This document shows positions 1 through 6,370 of a DNA stretch of 7,488 bases, one piece after another. Source of the DNA: Wolbachia endosymbiont of Cylisticus convexus (GTDB lineage Bacteria; Pseudomonadota; Alphaproteobacteria; Rickettsiales; Anaplasmataceae); assembly GCF_003344345.1 (NCBI RefSeq), contig NZ_QPIP01000079.1, positions 1-7,488 on the forward strand, written 5' to 3'. The notes under the pieces are model-generated. The model was not told the DNA's origin. It ran no database searches and saw only the letters and a list, made by a program, of their open reading frames with translations. How positions within the stretch are numbered: the first letter of the stretch is position 1; the number at the start of each line of letters is the position of its first letter. The translations under genes and the position numbers were made by a program.

Positions 1-842
1 CTTTGTTTAGGAAATTCATCTCTCCTATTGTCATCCTTACAGTACACTATCTGTGTCTTTTCAGGATGTAATTTCAACTTATACTCAGCCAATCTTTCTT
101 CGATCATTACTTTCACAAATTCTGCCTGTTTCTCTGTTCTGCAGTGCACTATCGCATCATCCACATATCTCTCAAATGGTACCGTCGGGTAGTTCTTTTT
201 CATCCATATATCAAACACATGATGCATGAATATATTAGAGATGATTGGGCTAACTGAACCTCCTTGCGGAACTCCTTTATCCCTAACTACCTTACTGCCA
301 TCTGCAAGTTTTATAGGGGATTTTATCCACCTTTCAACGTATAGTATGACCCATTTGCAATTTGTATGCTTCTTGATAGCTTGCAATGCCAACTCGTGAT
401 CCAAATTGTCGAAAAACCCGGATATATCTAGATCTATCGTCCAATCATACCTCCAGCATCTTTTCCTTGCCGTATCTACCGCATCCAGTGCTGATTTATT
501 CGGTCTATAACCATATGAATCTTCATGGAATTTTGGTTCTACTAGCGGCTCAAGATACATAGAAGCGGCCGTTTGCCCTATCCTGTCGAATACTGAAGGA
601 ACACCTAAAATTCTTTGTCCCCCTCCCGTATCTTTCGGTATTGCTACAGCTTTTACAGGCTCTGGAAAATAACTTCCTGATGACATCCGATTCCATAGTT
701 TGTACAGATTATCCTTCAGGTTCTCTTCAAACCTTGTTATCGATACCTCATCCACACCAGCCGCACCTTTATTTTTCGATACTTGTTTATAAGCCCTCCA
801 AATAAGTTGCTTTGGTATATCAAAAGACTTTGTTTTATTCAT
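1..842 (-). CDS. ltrA: Group II intron reverse transcriptase/maturase (LtrA-like), N-terminal 280 residues
   Basis: This is the intron-encoded protein, which reverse-transcribes the intron during retrohoming and helps it splice. All 280 codons in the window are open, so the gene is partial only because the window ends. The N-terminal part has the typical KNKGAAGVDEV stretch, followed by the RT core: TGGGQRILGVPSVFDRI, DSYGYRPNKSALDAV, the catalytic Asp in DLDISGFFDNLDH (D139), GVPQGGSVSPIISNI, and the active-site YVDD at residues 226-229. The thumb/X domain and any D/En domains would be to the left. The ATG at 842 is chosen because a purine-rich Shine-Dalgarno (GGGAGGAG) sits just upstream. 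With its catalytic residues intact, this part of the protein could be active. Confidence 0.95.
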   Translation of the reverse strand, partial: MNKTKSFDIPKQLIWRAYKQVSKNKGAAGVDEVSITRFEENLKDNLYKLWNRMSSGSYFPEPVKAVAIPKDTGGGQRILGVPSVFDRIGQTAASMYLEPLVEPKFHEDSYGYRPNKSALDAVDTARKRCWRYDWTIDLDISGFFDNLDHELALQAIKKHTNCKWVILYVERWIKSPIKLADGSKVVRDKGVPQGGSVSPIISNIFMHHVFDIWMKKNYPTVPFERYVDDAIVHCRTEKQAEFVKVMIEERLAEYKLKLHPEKTQIVYCKDDNRRDEFPKQ

Positions 843-845
843 TAA

Positions 846-853
846 CTCCTCCC
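846..853 (-). promoter_or_regulatory. Shine-Dalgarno of the intron maturase
   Basis: On the minus strand this reads GGGAGGAG, three bases before the ATG at 842. It is one of the best ribosome binding sites in the window and fixes the maturase start inside intron domain IV. Confidence 0.7.
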
Positions 854-1114
854 TTTCGGTTGATACATAATTAAAACTGAATAACTCAACTCCTTCGCTC
901 CATTTCCATTACAGAAACTTCTTCACTACTACGCGCCCCTGTTTTCCGCATTGGTACTCTCATCCTTAGAGTTTAGCTCCTTGAATTTCTCCCTTATCAT
1001 CGAAACGACAGGTTCCCGTAGTTCTACACAATAGCCTAAAATAGATTCATGCCACCTTTATGCCGGACGCCTCCTACCCCGTAAACAAGCTCCCGGTAGA
1101 TTTATCCCAGTTGA

Positions 1115-1120
1115 GTTATA
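1115..1120 (-). other. EBS1 of the group II intron
   Basis: The minus strand reads TATAAC here, the exact complement of the six exon bases GTTATA (1381-1386, minus strand) that precede the intron 5' end. Its position about 260 nt from the 5' end is normal for the EBS1 loop in domain I. The pairing is read from sequence; the surrounding stem was not folded by computation. Confidence 0.6.
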
Positions 1121-1380
1121 AGCCCCTGGTTTTGACGTCATCAGTTATGGTTTCGACACTTTATCAGTGGTTCACTTTCGTTCATCTCTCTATTTCACAC
1201 ATGACACATAACTGCGCCTTTTCCATAACGCTCACTACCTTGGCTCTTTACCAAAGCAGCTTATGGTTGTTTGAAGCCTGCTCTTGTAAATCGGCTCCGA
1301 GGGGCCCACCCTCATCTATTGCGTAGCTTAAGTACTCAGTTTGCTCTTTTCTGACCATTCCTTGCATCACTACGGCACAC

Positions 1381-1560
1381 TATAACCTCCATTTCCAAGT
1401 TTTTTTGACTGAAAATCTCCTGTTTCTTTTTTCTTTGCTGCCACTCCCATAACGTAGTTCTTCCAATTTTAAATCTTGCTGCCACTGCTTCTCTGCTTTC
1501 TCCTTCTTCTAGTGATTCCATTGCTTTTTTTCTTAAATCATAACTATATGCTGCTGGCAT
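1381..1560 (-). pseudogene. IS630 transposase N-terminal region (orfA), cut by the intron
   Basis: This encodes the DNA-binding N-terminus of an IS630-type transposase. It contains a helix-turn-helix of the pattern YSYDLRKKAMESLEEGESR, then EAVAARFKIGRTTLWEWQQR. The ATG at 1560 is preferred over the GTG at 1572 because the family starts near MPAAYS and an AAGG motif precedes it. After codon 45 the family-like sequence (ETGDFQSKKLGNGGY) is in the -1 frame. The change happens exactly at an in-phase A_AAA_AAG heptamer, so this may be a programmed frameshift rather than damage. The coding sequence stops at the group II intron inserted after ...GGTTATA, so full transposase could be made only if the intron splices and the 3' exon, outside the window, is intact. 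Confidence 0.75.
1426..1432 (-). other. A6G slippery heptamer (candidate -1 frameshift site) in IS630 transposase
   Basis: On the minus strand the sequence is AAAAAAG, phased A_AAA_AAG relative to the ATG at 1560 (codons AGA AAA AAG). This is the best-known bacterial -1 slippage heptamer and is used by several IS families. A shift here joins the HTH segment to the family-like continuation ETGDFQSKK. I saw no verified stimulatory stem-loop. Confidence 0.5.
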
Positions 1561-1602
1561 ACTTACCTTCACTACTATAAAATCTTATTTTACCTCGTTT
1601 GT

Positions 1603-1622
1603 ACTATTATGAAAAGAGCTAT
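1603..1622 (-). repeat. IS630 terminal repeat, copy 1 (5' end), with TA target
   Basis: On the minus strand this reads ATAGCTCTTTTCATAATAGT, identical over 20 bases to the plus strand at 6787-6806. It therefore marks opposite ends of two copies of the same element. The outermost TA (1620-1621) is best read as the target dinucleotide, with the element proper starting GCTC. Confidence 0.8.
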
Positions 1623-1710
1623 GCTTTGCAAGCAGTAATACAGACAACTAAAGAAAAATATCGTATCTGTTCAAATTCATGGCAAATATTGAAACCAGTG
1701 CTTCTTTTCT

Positions 1711-1812
1711 TGTCATGCCAGTGCTTGACACTGGCATCCAGTCCTTTTTCACAAAAAACGTTGTAGAGTGTTTTCGTCAACCTGGATGCCAGTGTCAAGC
1801 ACTGGCATGACA
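1711..1812. repeat. Long inverted repeat with nested hairpins (Wolbachia-type palindromic repeat)
   Basis: The arms at 1711-1741 and 1782-1812 are perfect reverse complements over 31 bases, around a 40-nt loop. Each arm is itself a small hairpin: an 8-bp stem TGCCAGTG/CACTGGCA around CTTGA. RNA or single-stranded DNA could therefore fold either as one long stem or as two short ones. Short palindromes of this general look are dispersed in Wolbachia genomes. A half-copy is present at 6228-6247. The 65-codon minus frame running through it (1619-1816) looks spurious. It lies between IS630 copy 1 and the 3' end of the RDD gene, where it could also stop transcription. Confidence 0.85.
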
Positions 1813-1873
1813 CCATTTGTTTCTATGTTTTTGTCTATCTTATTTTGCCACCCTGCTGAACGGATACAAAATA

Positions 1874-2473
1874 TCAACTAGGTTTATAGTATACCACTAC
1901 TGTGTTTGCAATTTTGTCATAAAATGTCTGTTTGCGTTGGTCAAATCTTGCACATATAAAAATTAGCATTATAGCTATAATTGTCAATATACTATCTAAA
2001 TTTGAGTTTAAGCCTAAGTCTAATAGAAAGACACAAAAGATATAAGTTAGACAGGGGAGGATAAACAGGAAAATCACCTTACAGATACTTCTTATTGCTG
2101 CCTGAATTAGAGTGGCATTTTTAAATGTATTTGTGCTTTTAACGCGCATATCACATAACAGCTTTCCTGGAGTGCCGCCAAGTTTTGTTATCATTAGTAT
2201 TTCGAATACTACTGGTACTAATGTTATCGTTATCATAAGCACAATCGGCATCGCCATCACCATTATATGTTCTAATTGCTCATCTGTCTGGGAGAAACTG
2301 TCGTCGTCTGAGAACTCACCTAATAATCCAAATAATGATCCAAAAATAATACATACAAGCAGAGGAGAAAGAAATATAATAAAGTCCAGTATCCCTGCTG
2401 CAATACGCTTTATCAATCCTGCATAATTTACTTTAACATCTGTTTCAGTATCCATAACCCACTTATATTTCAT
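1874..2473 (-). CDS. RDD family integral membrane protein
   Basis: This is a 199-residue membrane protein of the RDD family, found in many bacteria and mostly of unknown function; some members have been proposed to act in ion transport. The family signatures are present: Arg23 and Asp30 in the first hydrophobic segment (KRIAAGILDFII), the loop motif GGTPGKLLCDMRV at 99-111, and the C-terminal FDQRKQTFYDKIANTVVV at 177-194. Hydrophobic segments fall near 25-52, 71-95, 131-152 and 158-175. An acidic, Ser-rich loop (about 53-69) separates the first two. The start could be the ATG at 2473 or, six codons in, the ATG at 2455, which is preceded by a weak AGTGGG; neither has a strong ribosome binding site. 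It is transcribed divergently from isocitrate dehydrogenase across a 126-bp AT-rich gap. Confidence 0.9.
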   Translation of the reverse strand: MKYKWVMDTETDVKVNYAGLIKRIAAGILDFIIFLSPLLVCIIFGSLFGLLGEFSDDDSFSQTDEQLEHIMVMAMPIVLMITITLVPVVFEILMITKLGGTPGKLLCDMRVKSTNTFKNATLIQAAIRSICKVIFLFILPCLTYIFCVFLLDLGLNSNLDSILTIIAIMLIFICARFDQRKQTFYDKIANTVVVYYKPS

Positions 2474-2599
2474 AATGTCATCATATAATATAAAAGTACG
2501 TTATTAAATAACCGTAAATATACTAATTTGGGTAATATTAGCTACTTGTGCCACTCTATTATTTAAATTAACATTAAATCATTTATAGGTAGGGAAGTT
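2474..2599. promoter_or_regulatory. Divergent intergenic region between the RDD gene and icd
   Basis: This AT-rich 126-bp gap must carry promoters for both flanking genes. A plus-strand TATACT at 2519-2524 resembles a -10 box, but no good -35 stands at the right distance. On the icd side, TAGGTAGGGAAG just before the ATG at 2600 serves as a purine-rich ribosome binding site. No clear operator or riboswitch is visible. Confidence 0.35.
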
Positions 2600-4018
2600 A
2601 TGTCAACACCAATCACAGTTGCATATGGTGACGGTATCGGACCAGAAATTATGGAAGTGGTGCTGTCAATATTGCAAGAAGCAGGAGCGAAAATCTCAAT
2701 AGATATTATTGAAATAGGAGAGCATGTTTATAATAAGGAATGGTCTCACGGAATCTCTCCAAGTGGTTGGGAATCTATTGAAAGGACAAAGATATTACTC
2801 AAATCTCCGACAACAACTCCGCAAGGTAAAGGGCACAAAAGCTTGAACGTTGCACTGAGGAAGAATTTAGGGTTATATGCAAATATAAGACCATGCATTT
2901 CATATCATCCTGTTATAGAAAACAAATTCGGTAAGTTTGATATCGTAGTAATACGCGAAAATGAAGAAGATGTTTACACCGGAATAGAGCATAGGCTCAC
3001 TGGTGACTCGTACCAATGCACTAAAATTATTACTAGATCTGGCTCAGAAAAAATATGCAGATACGCTTTTGAATACGCGAAAAAACACAACAGAAAGAAA
3101 GTAACTTGCCTGACTAAAGATAACATAATGAAAATGACTGACGGAACTTTCCATGCAGCGTTTGATCGCATTGCAAAGGAATACCAGGACATAAAGGCAG
3201 AACATTATATAGTGGATATTGGAATGGCGCGTGTTGCAACAGAACCGGAGAATTTCGATGTTATAGTAACTGAGAATCTATATGGGGATATATTATCGGA
3301 CATAGTGGCACAAACCTCTGGATCTGTAGGACTTGCCGGAAGTAGCAATATAGGTAATGAATATGCAATGTTTGAAGCGGTTCATGGTTCTGCTCCTGAT
3401 ATTGCAGGAAAAAATATAGCTAATCCTTCTGGTCTTTTAAATGCTGCAGTGCATATGTTGGTCTATATCGGTCAAGTGAGTACTGCAAAACTAATTTACG
3501 ATGCATGGCTGAAGACTTTAGAGGATGGAATACATACTGCAGATTTATATAAAGAGAAAAAGAGCAAACAAAAAGTTGGCACAAAAGAATTTGCAGAAGC
3601 TGTTATAGGTAATCTAAGAAAGAAACCTGCTGAGCTTATAATTGACAGTGGTTCGGATAATAAAGTGAATAGGGTTCAAGACAATTATGAACAAGATTAC
3701 AAAGTTAAAAAGCTAGTGGGTAGTGATATAACGCTTGCTTGGAATAAATTTAGCAACTTTGACCAAATAGTTAGGTTATTTGAATCAAGTGATCCTAAGA
3801 TTATAGCGATATACTCAAAAGGGCTGGCAATTTGGCCAGAAAATTCAAAATCTTCAAGTGACCAAATAACTTGTAGGTTTATCGCAAATAATGAAAAGCA
3901 AGCTATTACAAATAGTGATGTAAATAACTTACTAATCAAACTCGAAGAAAACAGCTTTGATGTAGTGAGAATGGACAAATTGTATTTGTATGATGGGAAA
4001 GAGGGTTTTTTCTCTTAA
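2600..4018 (+). CDS. icd: Isocitrate dehydrogenase
   Basis: This 472-residue TCA-cycle enzyme decarboxylates isocitrate to 2-oxoglutarate in the cytosol. The dehydrogenase fold begins with TVAYGDGIGPEIM. The substrate loop SLNVALRKNLGLYANIRP supplies Ser81, Asn83, Arg87 and Arg97, with Arg119 in VIRENEEDVYTG, Tyr126 and Lys173. Metal ligands are Asp230 and Asp234 in ENLYGDILSD. The coenzyme loop is FEAVHGSAPDIAGKNIANP (258-276). Asp267, Ile268 and Ala274 occupy the positions of E. coli Lys344, Tyr345 and Val351, which is the NAD-type pattern, although related genes are often labelled NADP-dependent. Residues from about 340 to 472 form the extra C-terminal domain of the longer bacterial form, absent from the 416-residue E. 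coli enzyme. The purine-rich AGGTAGGGAAG supports the ATG at 2600. No frameshift or missing catalytic residue was found. Confidence 0.96.
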   Translation: MSTPITVAYGDGIGPEIMEVVLSILQEAGAKISIDIIEIGEHVYNKEWSHGISPSGWESIERTKILLKSPTTTPQGKGHKSLNVALRKNLGLYANIRPCISYHPVIENKFGKFDIVVIRENEEDVYTGIEHRLTGDSYQCTKIITRSGSEKICRYAFEYAKKHNRKKVTCLTKDNIMKMTDGTFHAAFDRIAKEYQDIKAEHYIVDIGMARVATEPENFDVIVTENLYGDILSDIVAQTSGSVGLAGSSNIGNEYAMFEAVHGSAPDIAGKNIANPSGLLNAAVHMLVYIGQVSTAKLIYDAWLKTLEDGIHTADLYKEKKSKQKVGTKEFAEAVIGNLRKKPAELIIDSGSDNKVNRVQDNYEQDYKVKKLVGSDITLAWNKFSNFDQIVRLFESSDPKIIAIYSKGLAIWPENSKSSSDQITCRFIANNEKQAITNSDVNNLLIKLEENSFDVVRMDKLYLYDGKEGFFS

Positions 4019-4040
4019 TGGTTGCTTAATGTTTTTGTGC

Positions 4041-4068
4041 TTGCGTAAAACACTAAATATGCTATACT
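4041..4068 (+). promoter_or_regulatory. Promoter for the J-protein/nth pair
   Basis: TTGCGT (4041-4046) and TATACT (4063-4068) are separated by 16 bases, giving a sigma70-like promoter with a good -10 and a partial -35. It lies in the 77-bp gap after icd and before the GAGGA ribosome binding site at 4085-4089. Confidence 0.55.
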
Positions 4069-4084
4069 AATAATATATTTATGC

Positions 4085-4089
4085 GAGGA
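4085..4089 (+). promoter_or_regulatory. Shine-Dalgarno deciding the J-protein start
   Basis: GAGGA lies six bases before the ATG at 4096. An in-frame ATG at 4081 precedes this site and so is unlikely to be the start. Confidence 0.65.
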
Positions 4090-4095
4090 ATAATA

Positions 4096-5435
4096 ATGAA
4101 TCAGCATTTTAAGTTAACTAGTCAGGAATTTAATGATAACGCCAACCTGTTTACAGTGCTAGAAATCAAAGCTGAGCAAGCTGTAGGTAAGAACTATCAA
4201 GAGCTTAGTAAAGTTTTAAAAAACAACATAATAAGTTAATTCTTGTAAATCATCCTGACAAAGGTGGAAACAAAGATAGATTTGATCAAATTCATAAAGC
4301 CTATCAAGAGCTAAAAAAATATATTGAACCTTTGGAATTAGGAAATCCTTGTGTTAAAGTTAGCGTTGATGCTGAAAGTGATGGGCGTTTAACAGCGCGT
4401 GAATTTTATTATAGGAAAAAGTTATTTGAAAAATTGAATATCATTGAAGAAGAAGTTAAAGGAAAGAATTTTGTTGAGCTTTACTCTATACTTAGAAAAA
4501 AAAGTAGCTCACTAGAGGAAGACTTGAAACACAAAAATAAATTAATTGATGATATAAATTCCTGGGCAAGATGTGGATCACTTTGCGGTGATCAAGTCAA
4601 AAAGCTAAGAAATGAGCTTGATAAGCACTTATTGAATCCTGACATGCAACTGTTTAGTTATATTTTTCCTTTAGAAAAGTGTAGGAGTCTAATAAGGAAA
4701 GACAAACAAGTACTAACGCAAAAGTTTATAAAACGTAGAGACGATTTGCTATCTAGTATTTTTAAGGCTGAATTATATACCTTACCTCCTCTAGCTCTTG
4801 CTGAAGCAAGTTATTGTTGTTATTTCTTGCCTACTTGGTTAATTGCCAGTAATACCTTGATGTGTTTATACTTGCTATTAGTAGCATTAAGTTTTGTTAT
4901 GGTGCCTTTGGCTTCATTAACAGAACATTACGAAAAAAAATACAAAAACTCTGAGATTTCTACTGATCAATATGTAAATAGAAAAAATTGTATTTACTTA
5001 TGCTATAAGCTTTTTGTTTTTTACCCTTTGCCTGTCTTTTTTACTTCTTTAATGATAGAGGGTTTTATTTCTAATAGTCTTTATGTTGATGTGACAATAT
5101 TTGGTACTTTATCATTATTAGCACTGCTAGCTACTGAAGTATTTAGCTCTGCATTTTCAAAAGGTTGTGAAATATATGCCGAGAAGCACGCAAAAGATTT
5201 ACTAGAAGAGGATCCAAGAGATAGAGTACAAAAGGAAACTGATCTGTTAGGACGGTATGATCCACGGAGGATATTAATGCCGATAATTATGCCTCTTGTT
5301 AGAAAGTGTTTTGCGGAGGTGGCAAGCGAATTTGCTGAGAGGAATTTTGATGAGGTAAAAACTGATATGTCTTATGTTAATGCTGAAGGACTATCTAAGC
5401 CTAAAGAAATTGAATTTGCGCAGCAACCAGTGTAG
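4096..5435 (+). pseudogene. J-domain (DnaJ-like) membrane protein, split by a -1 frameshift
   Basis: Read through the shift, this is a 446-residue protein. An N-terminal J-domain (about 17-78) has HPDKGG, with the HPD triad that activates Hsp70/DnaK at 53-55, then FDQIHKAYQELKKYI. A charged helical region follows (about 100-225). Four hydrophobic segments lie near 230-250, 255-275, 300-320 and 329-349, and the tail is charged. I infer a membrane protein presenting a J-domain to cytosolic DnaK; the family is not recognised beyond that. The frame from the ATG at 4096 ends at TAA 4237-4239 (47 residues), while the rest is open in the -1 frame from 4212 to 5435. The switch is at a phased T_TTA_AAA heptamer, so this is either programmed frameshifting, a one-base loss in the A-run, or a sequencing error. 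Alone, the second frame would need a non-ATG start near 4332 and would lack the J-domain. Confidence 0.75.
4215..4221 (+). other. TTTAAAA slippery heptamer at the J-protein frame break
   Basis: In the frame of the ATG at 4096, the codons GTT TTA AAA AAC place T_TTA_AAA in slippage phase. A -1 shift gives VLKKQHNKLILVNHPDK, a convincing J-domain helix II followed by HPD. The run of six A's (4218-4223) is equally a natural spot for an indel. Confidence 0.5.
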
Positions 5436-5456
5436 TATAAGTTTTTAGCTCTATGC

Positions 5457-6095
5457 ATGGACTCAAAAAAAGTCAAATTGATATTTGAAAAATTCAAGAA
5501 ATCAAACCCCACGCCAAAAATAGAGCTAAATTATACCAATCATTTTACATTATTGGTTGCGATAGTTTTATCAGCACGGACGACCGATGTTAGTGTAAAC
5601 AAAATTACAAGAGAACTATTTGACATTGCTGATACGCCAGAAAAAATGCTGAGCTTTGGGCAGGGTGAGCTGAAAAAACGTATAAGTAGTATTGGTTTAT
5701 ATAATTCCAAAGCAAAAAATATAATCGGACTTAGTAAAATACTGGTGGAACGATACGAAAGCAAAGTTCCTAGCGATTTCGATGATTTGGTATCTTTACC
5801 AGGGGTTGGGAGAAAGAGCGCTAATGTATTCTTAAATTCAGGACTTGGTATTCCAACATTGGCAGTTGATACTCATGTTTTTAGAGTAAGCAATAGAGTT
5901 GGGCTTGTGAAAGAAAAAGATGTATTTAAAACAGAACAATCTCTTTTAAATGTAGTTCCAAAAAAATACCTGCTTTATGCTCATCATTGGCTAGTTTTAC
6001 ACGGTAGATATGTTTGCAAAGCACAAAAACCTTCGTGTGAAACGTGCATAATTCATGATTTATGTGAATTTGAGTGTAAAAGGTATAAAGTCTAG
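5457..6095 (+). CDS. nth: Endonuclease III (DNA glycosylase/AP lyase)
   Basis: This 212-residue base-excision repair enzyme removes oxidised pyrimidines and cleaves at the resulting abasic site. It aligns almost position for position with the 211-residue E. coli Nth. The helix-hairpin-helix LPGVGRKSANV (114-124) contains catalytic Lys120, and the essential Asp is 138 in VDTHVFRV. The C-terminal [4Fe-4S] loop has Cys187, 194, 197 and 203 in the C-x6-C-x2-C-x5-C pattern. Leu81, which inserts into the helix, is kept, but the position of E. coli Gln41 (LSAQ.TD) is Arg here (LSARTTD). The ATG at 5457 fits the family length; the ribosome binding site is weak. The gene starts 21 bp after the J-protein stop with no promoter in between, so it is probably translated from the same transcript. 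Confidence 0.96.
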   Translation: MDSKKVKLIFEKFKKSNPTPKIELNYTNHFTLLVAIVLSARTTDVSVNKITRELFDIADTPEKMLSFGQGELKKRISSIGLYNSKAKNIIGLSKILVERYESKVPSDFDDLVSLPGVGRKSANVFLNSGLGIPTLAVDTHVFRVSNRVGLVKEKDVFKTEQSLLNVVPKKYLLYAHHWLVLHGRYVCKAQKPSCETCIIHDLCEFECKRYKV

Positions 6096-6099
6096 CACA

Positions 6100-6250
6100 C
6101 CACTCCGATATTCCTTCCTTTTATCATCCAAGTAGCTGACGCTGGTTCTTTTACGACGGCAGTACCCACTGGTTCACCTTATGATGGTGTCATTCAAGTA
6201 GCCCTTCGTTGTCATCTCACGCTCCTGTTTTCTTGTCATTCCAGTGCCCA
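6100..6250. repeat. Degraded repeat debris between nth and remnant ORFs
   Basis: This stretch is patchwork rather than a gene. TCATCCAAGTAGC (6124-6136) recurs as TCATTCAAGTAGC (6190-6202), a direct repeat differing at one base. A half-copy of the palindromic repeat follows at 6228-6247. No ribosome binding site or convincing protein is seen. Confidence 0.5.
6228..6247 (+). repeat. Half-copy of the palindromic repeat
   Basis: TTTTCTTGTCATTCCAGTGC here matches 1705-1724 at 19 of 20 bases, covering the left edge of the inverted repeat plus its TTTTCT flank. The partner arm is missing, so this copy is truncated or eroded. Confidence 0.6.
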
Positions 6251-6370
6251 AGCAACAAGGACAACATTGCAAATTTAGAGTTCAAAAGGGTTATTCCTCG
6301 AGAACTATTGCATCAGAAAGCTGGCGCTGAATTTGTATATAATGTTGATCTTGGAGGTTTTTATGAATAA
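6248..6370 (+). pseudogene. 3' remnant of an unrecognised gene
   Basis: An open frame ends at TAA 6368-6370. Its last part reads like real protein: NIANLEFKRVIPRELL, then HQKAGAEFVYNVDLGGFYE. Upstream the frame runs into repeat debris (6228-6247) with no start codon or ribosome binding site, so the 5' part appears to have been replaced. I do not recognise the family. The frame ends eight bases into the small ORF at 6363, a tight overlap typical of co-translated genes, which suggests these pieces came from one operon, possibly phage-derived. Confidence 0.4.

Larger units (their letters stand above)
1..1380 (-). mobile_element. Group II intron, 5' part (leader plus start of maturase ORF)
   Basis: The intron runs on the minus strand from its 5' end at 1380 and leaves the window at position 1. 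The first intron bases read GTGTG, matching the GUGYG consensus of group II introns. They follow directly after an IS630 transposase reading frame that ends ...GGTTATA. The leader from 1380 to the maturase start is 538 nt, the usual size for ribozyme domains I-III plus the start of domain IV. A hexamer TATAAC (minus strand, 1115-1120), about 260 nt into the intron, is perfectly complementary to the last six exon bases GTTATA, as expected for EBS1/IBS1. Domains V and VI, the 3' splice site and the 3' exon lie outside the window. The open plus-strand frame at 1060-1326 falls inside this ribozyme region and is not a gene. Confidence 0.85.
1381..1620 (-). mobile_element. IS630-family element copy 1: 5' end, interrupted by the group II intron
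   Basis: This is the upstream end of an IS630 element lying on the minus strand. It consists of the terminal repeat at 1603-1620, a short leader, and the start of the transposase gene up to the intron junction at 1380/1381. A TA dinucleotide at 1620-1621 fits the TA target duplication typical of IS630/Tc1 elements. The rest of the element should lie beyond the intron, to the left of the window. The second partial copy at 6790-7488 carries the same terminal sequence at its opposite end. Confidence 0.8.

Noticed and set aside
1..842. Retron or diversity-generating reverse transcriptase
   Set aside because: The protein has the group II maturase motif order, and the upstream ribozyme leader, GTGTG boundary and EBS1/IBS1 match identify a group II intron. 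No msr/msd or template/variable repeat is seen.
1060..1326. Open plus-strand frame of 88 codons
   Set aside because: It lies inside the structured 5' domains of the group II intron on the other strand, has no ribosome binding site, and encodes low-complexity, non-protein-like sequence.
1711..1812. CRISPR-like repeat pair
   Set aside because: Only two arms in inverted orientation with a 40-nt loop; no array of direct repeats and no cas genes.
1619..1816. Minus-strand frame of 65 codons
   Set aside because: Its coding potential comes from the 31-bp inverted repeat and IS630 flank; no ribosome binding site or recognisable domain.
2112..2426. Plus-strand frame of 104 codons
   Set aside because: It is antisense to the well-supported RDD-family gene and mirrors its hydrophobic codons.
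2974..3978. Minus-strand frames of 72 and 93 codons within icd
   Set aside because: Both are antisense shadows of the intact isocitrate dehydrogenase gene.
5436..5456. Separate promoter for nth
   Set aside because: The 21-bp gap is too short for a promoter and shows no -10/-35 pair; co-transcription with the J-protein gene is simpler.
5540..5764. Minus-strand frame of 74 codons within nth
   Set aside because: It is an antisense shadow of endonuclease III, which has all catalytic and cluster residues.
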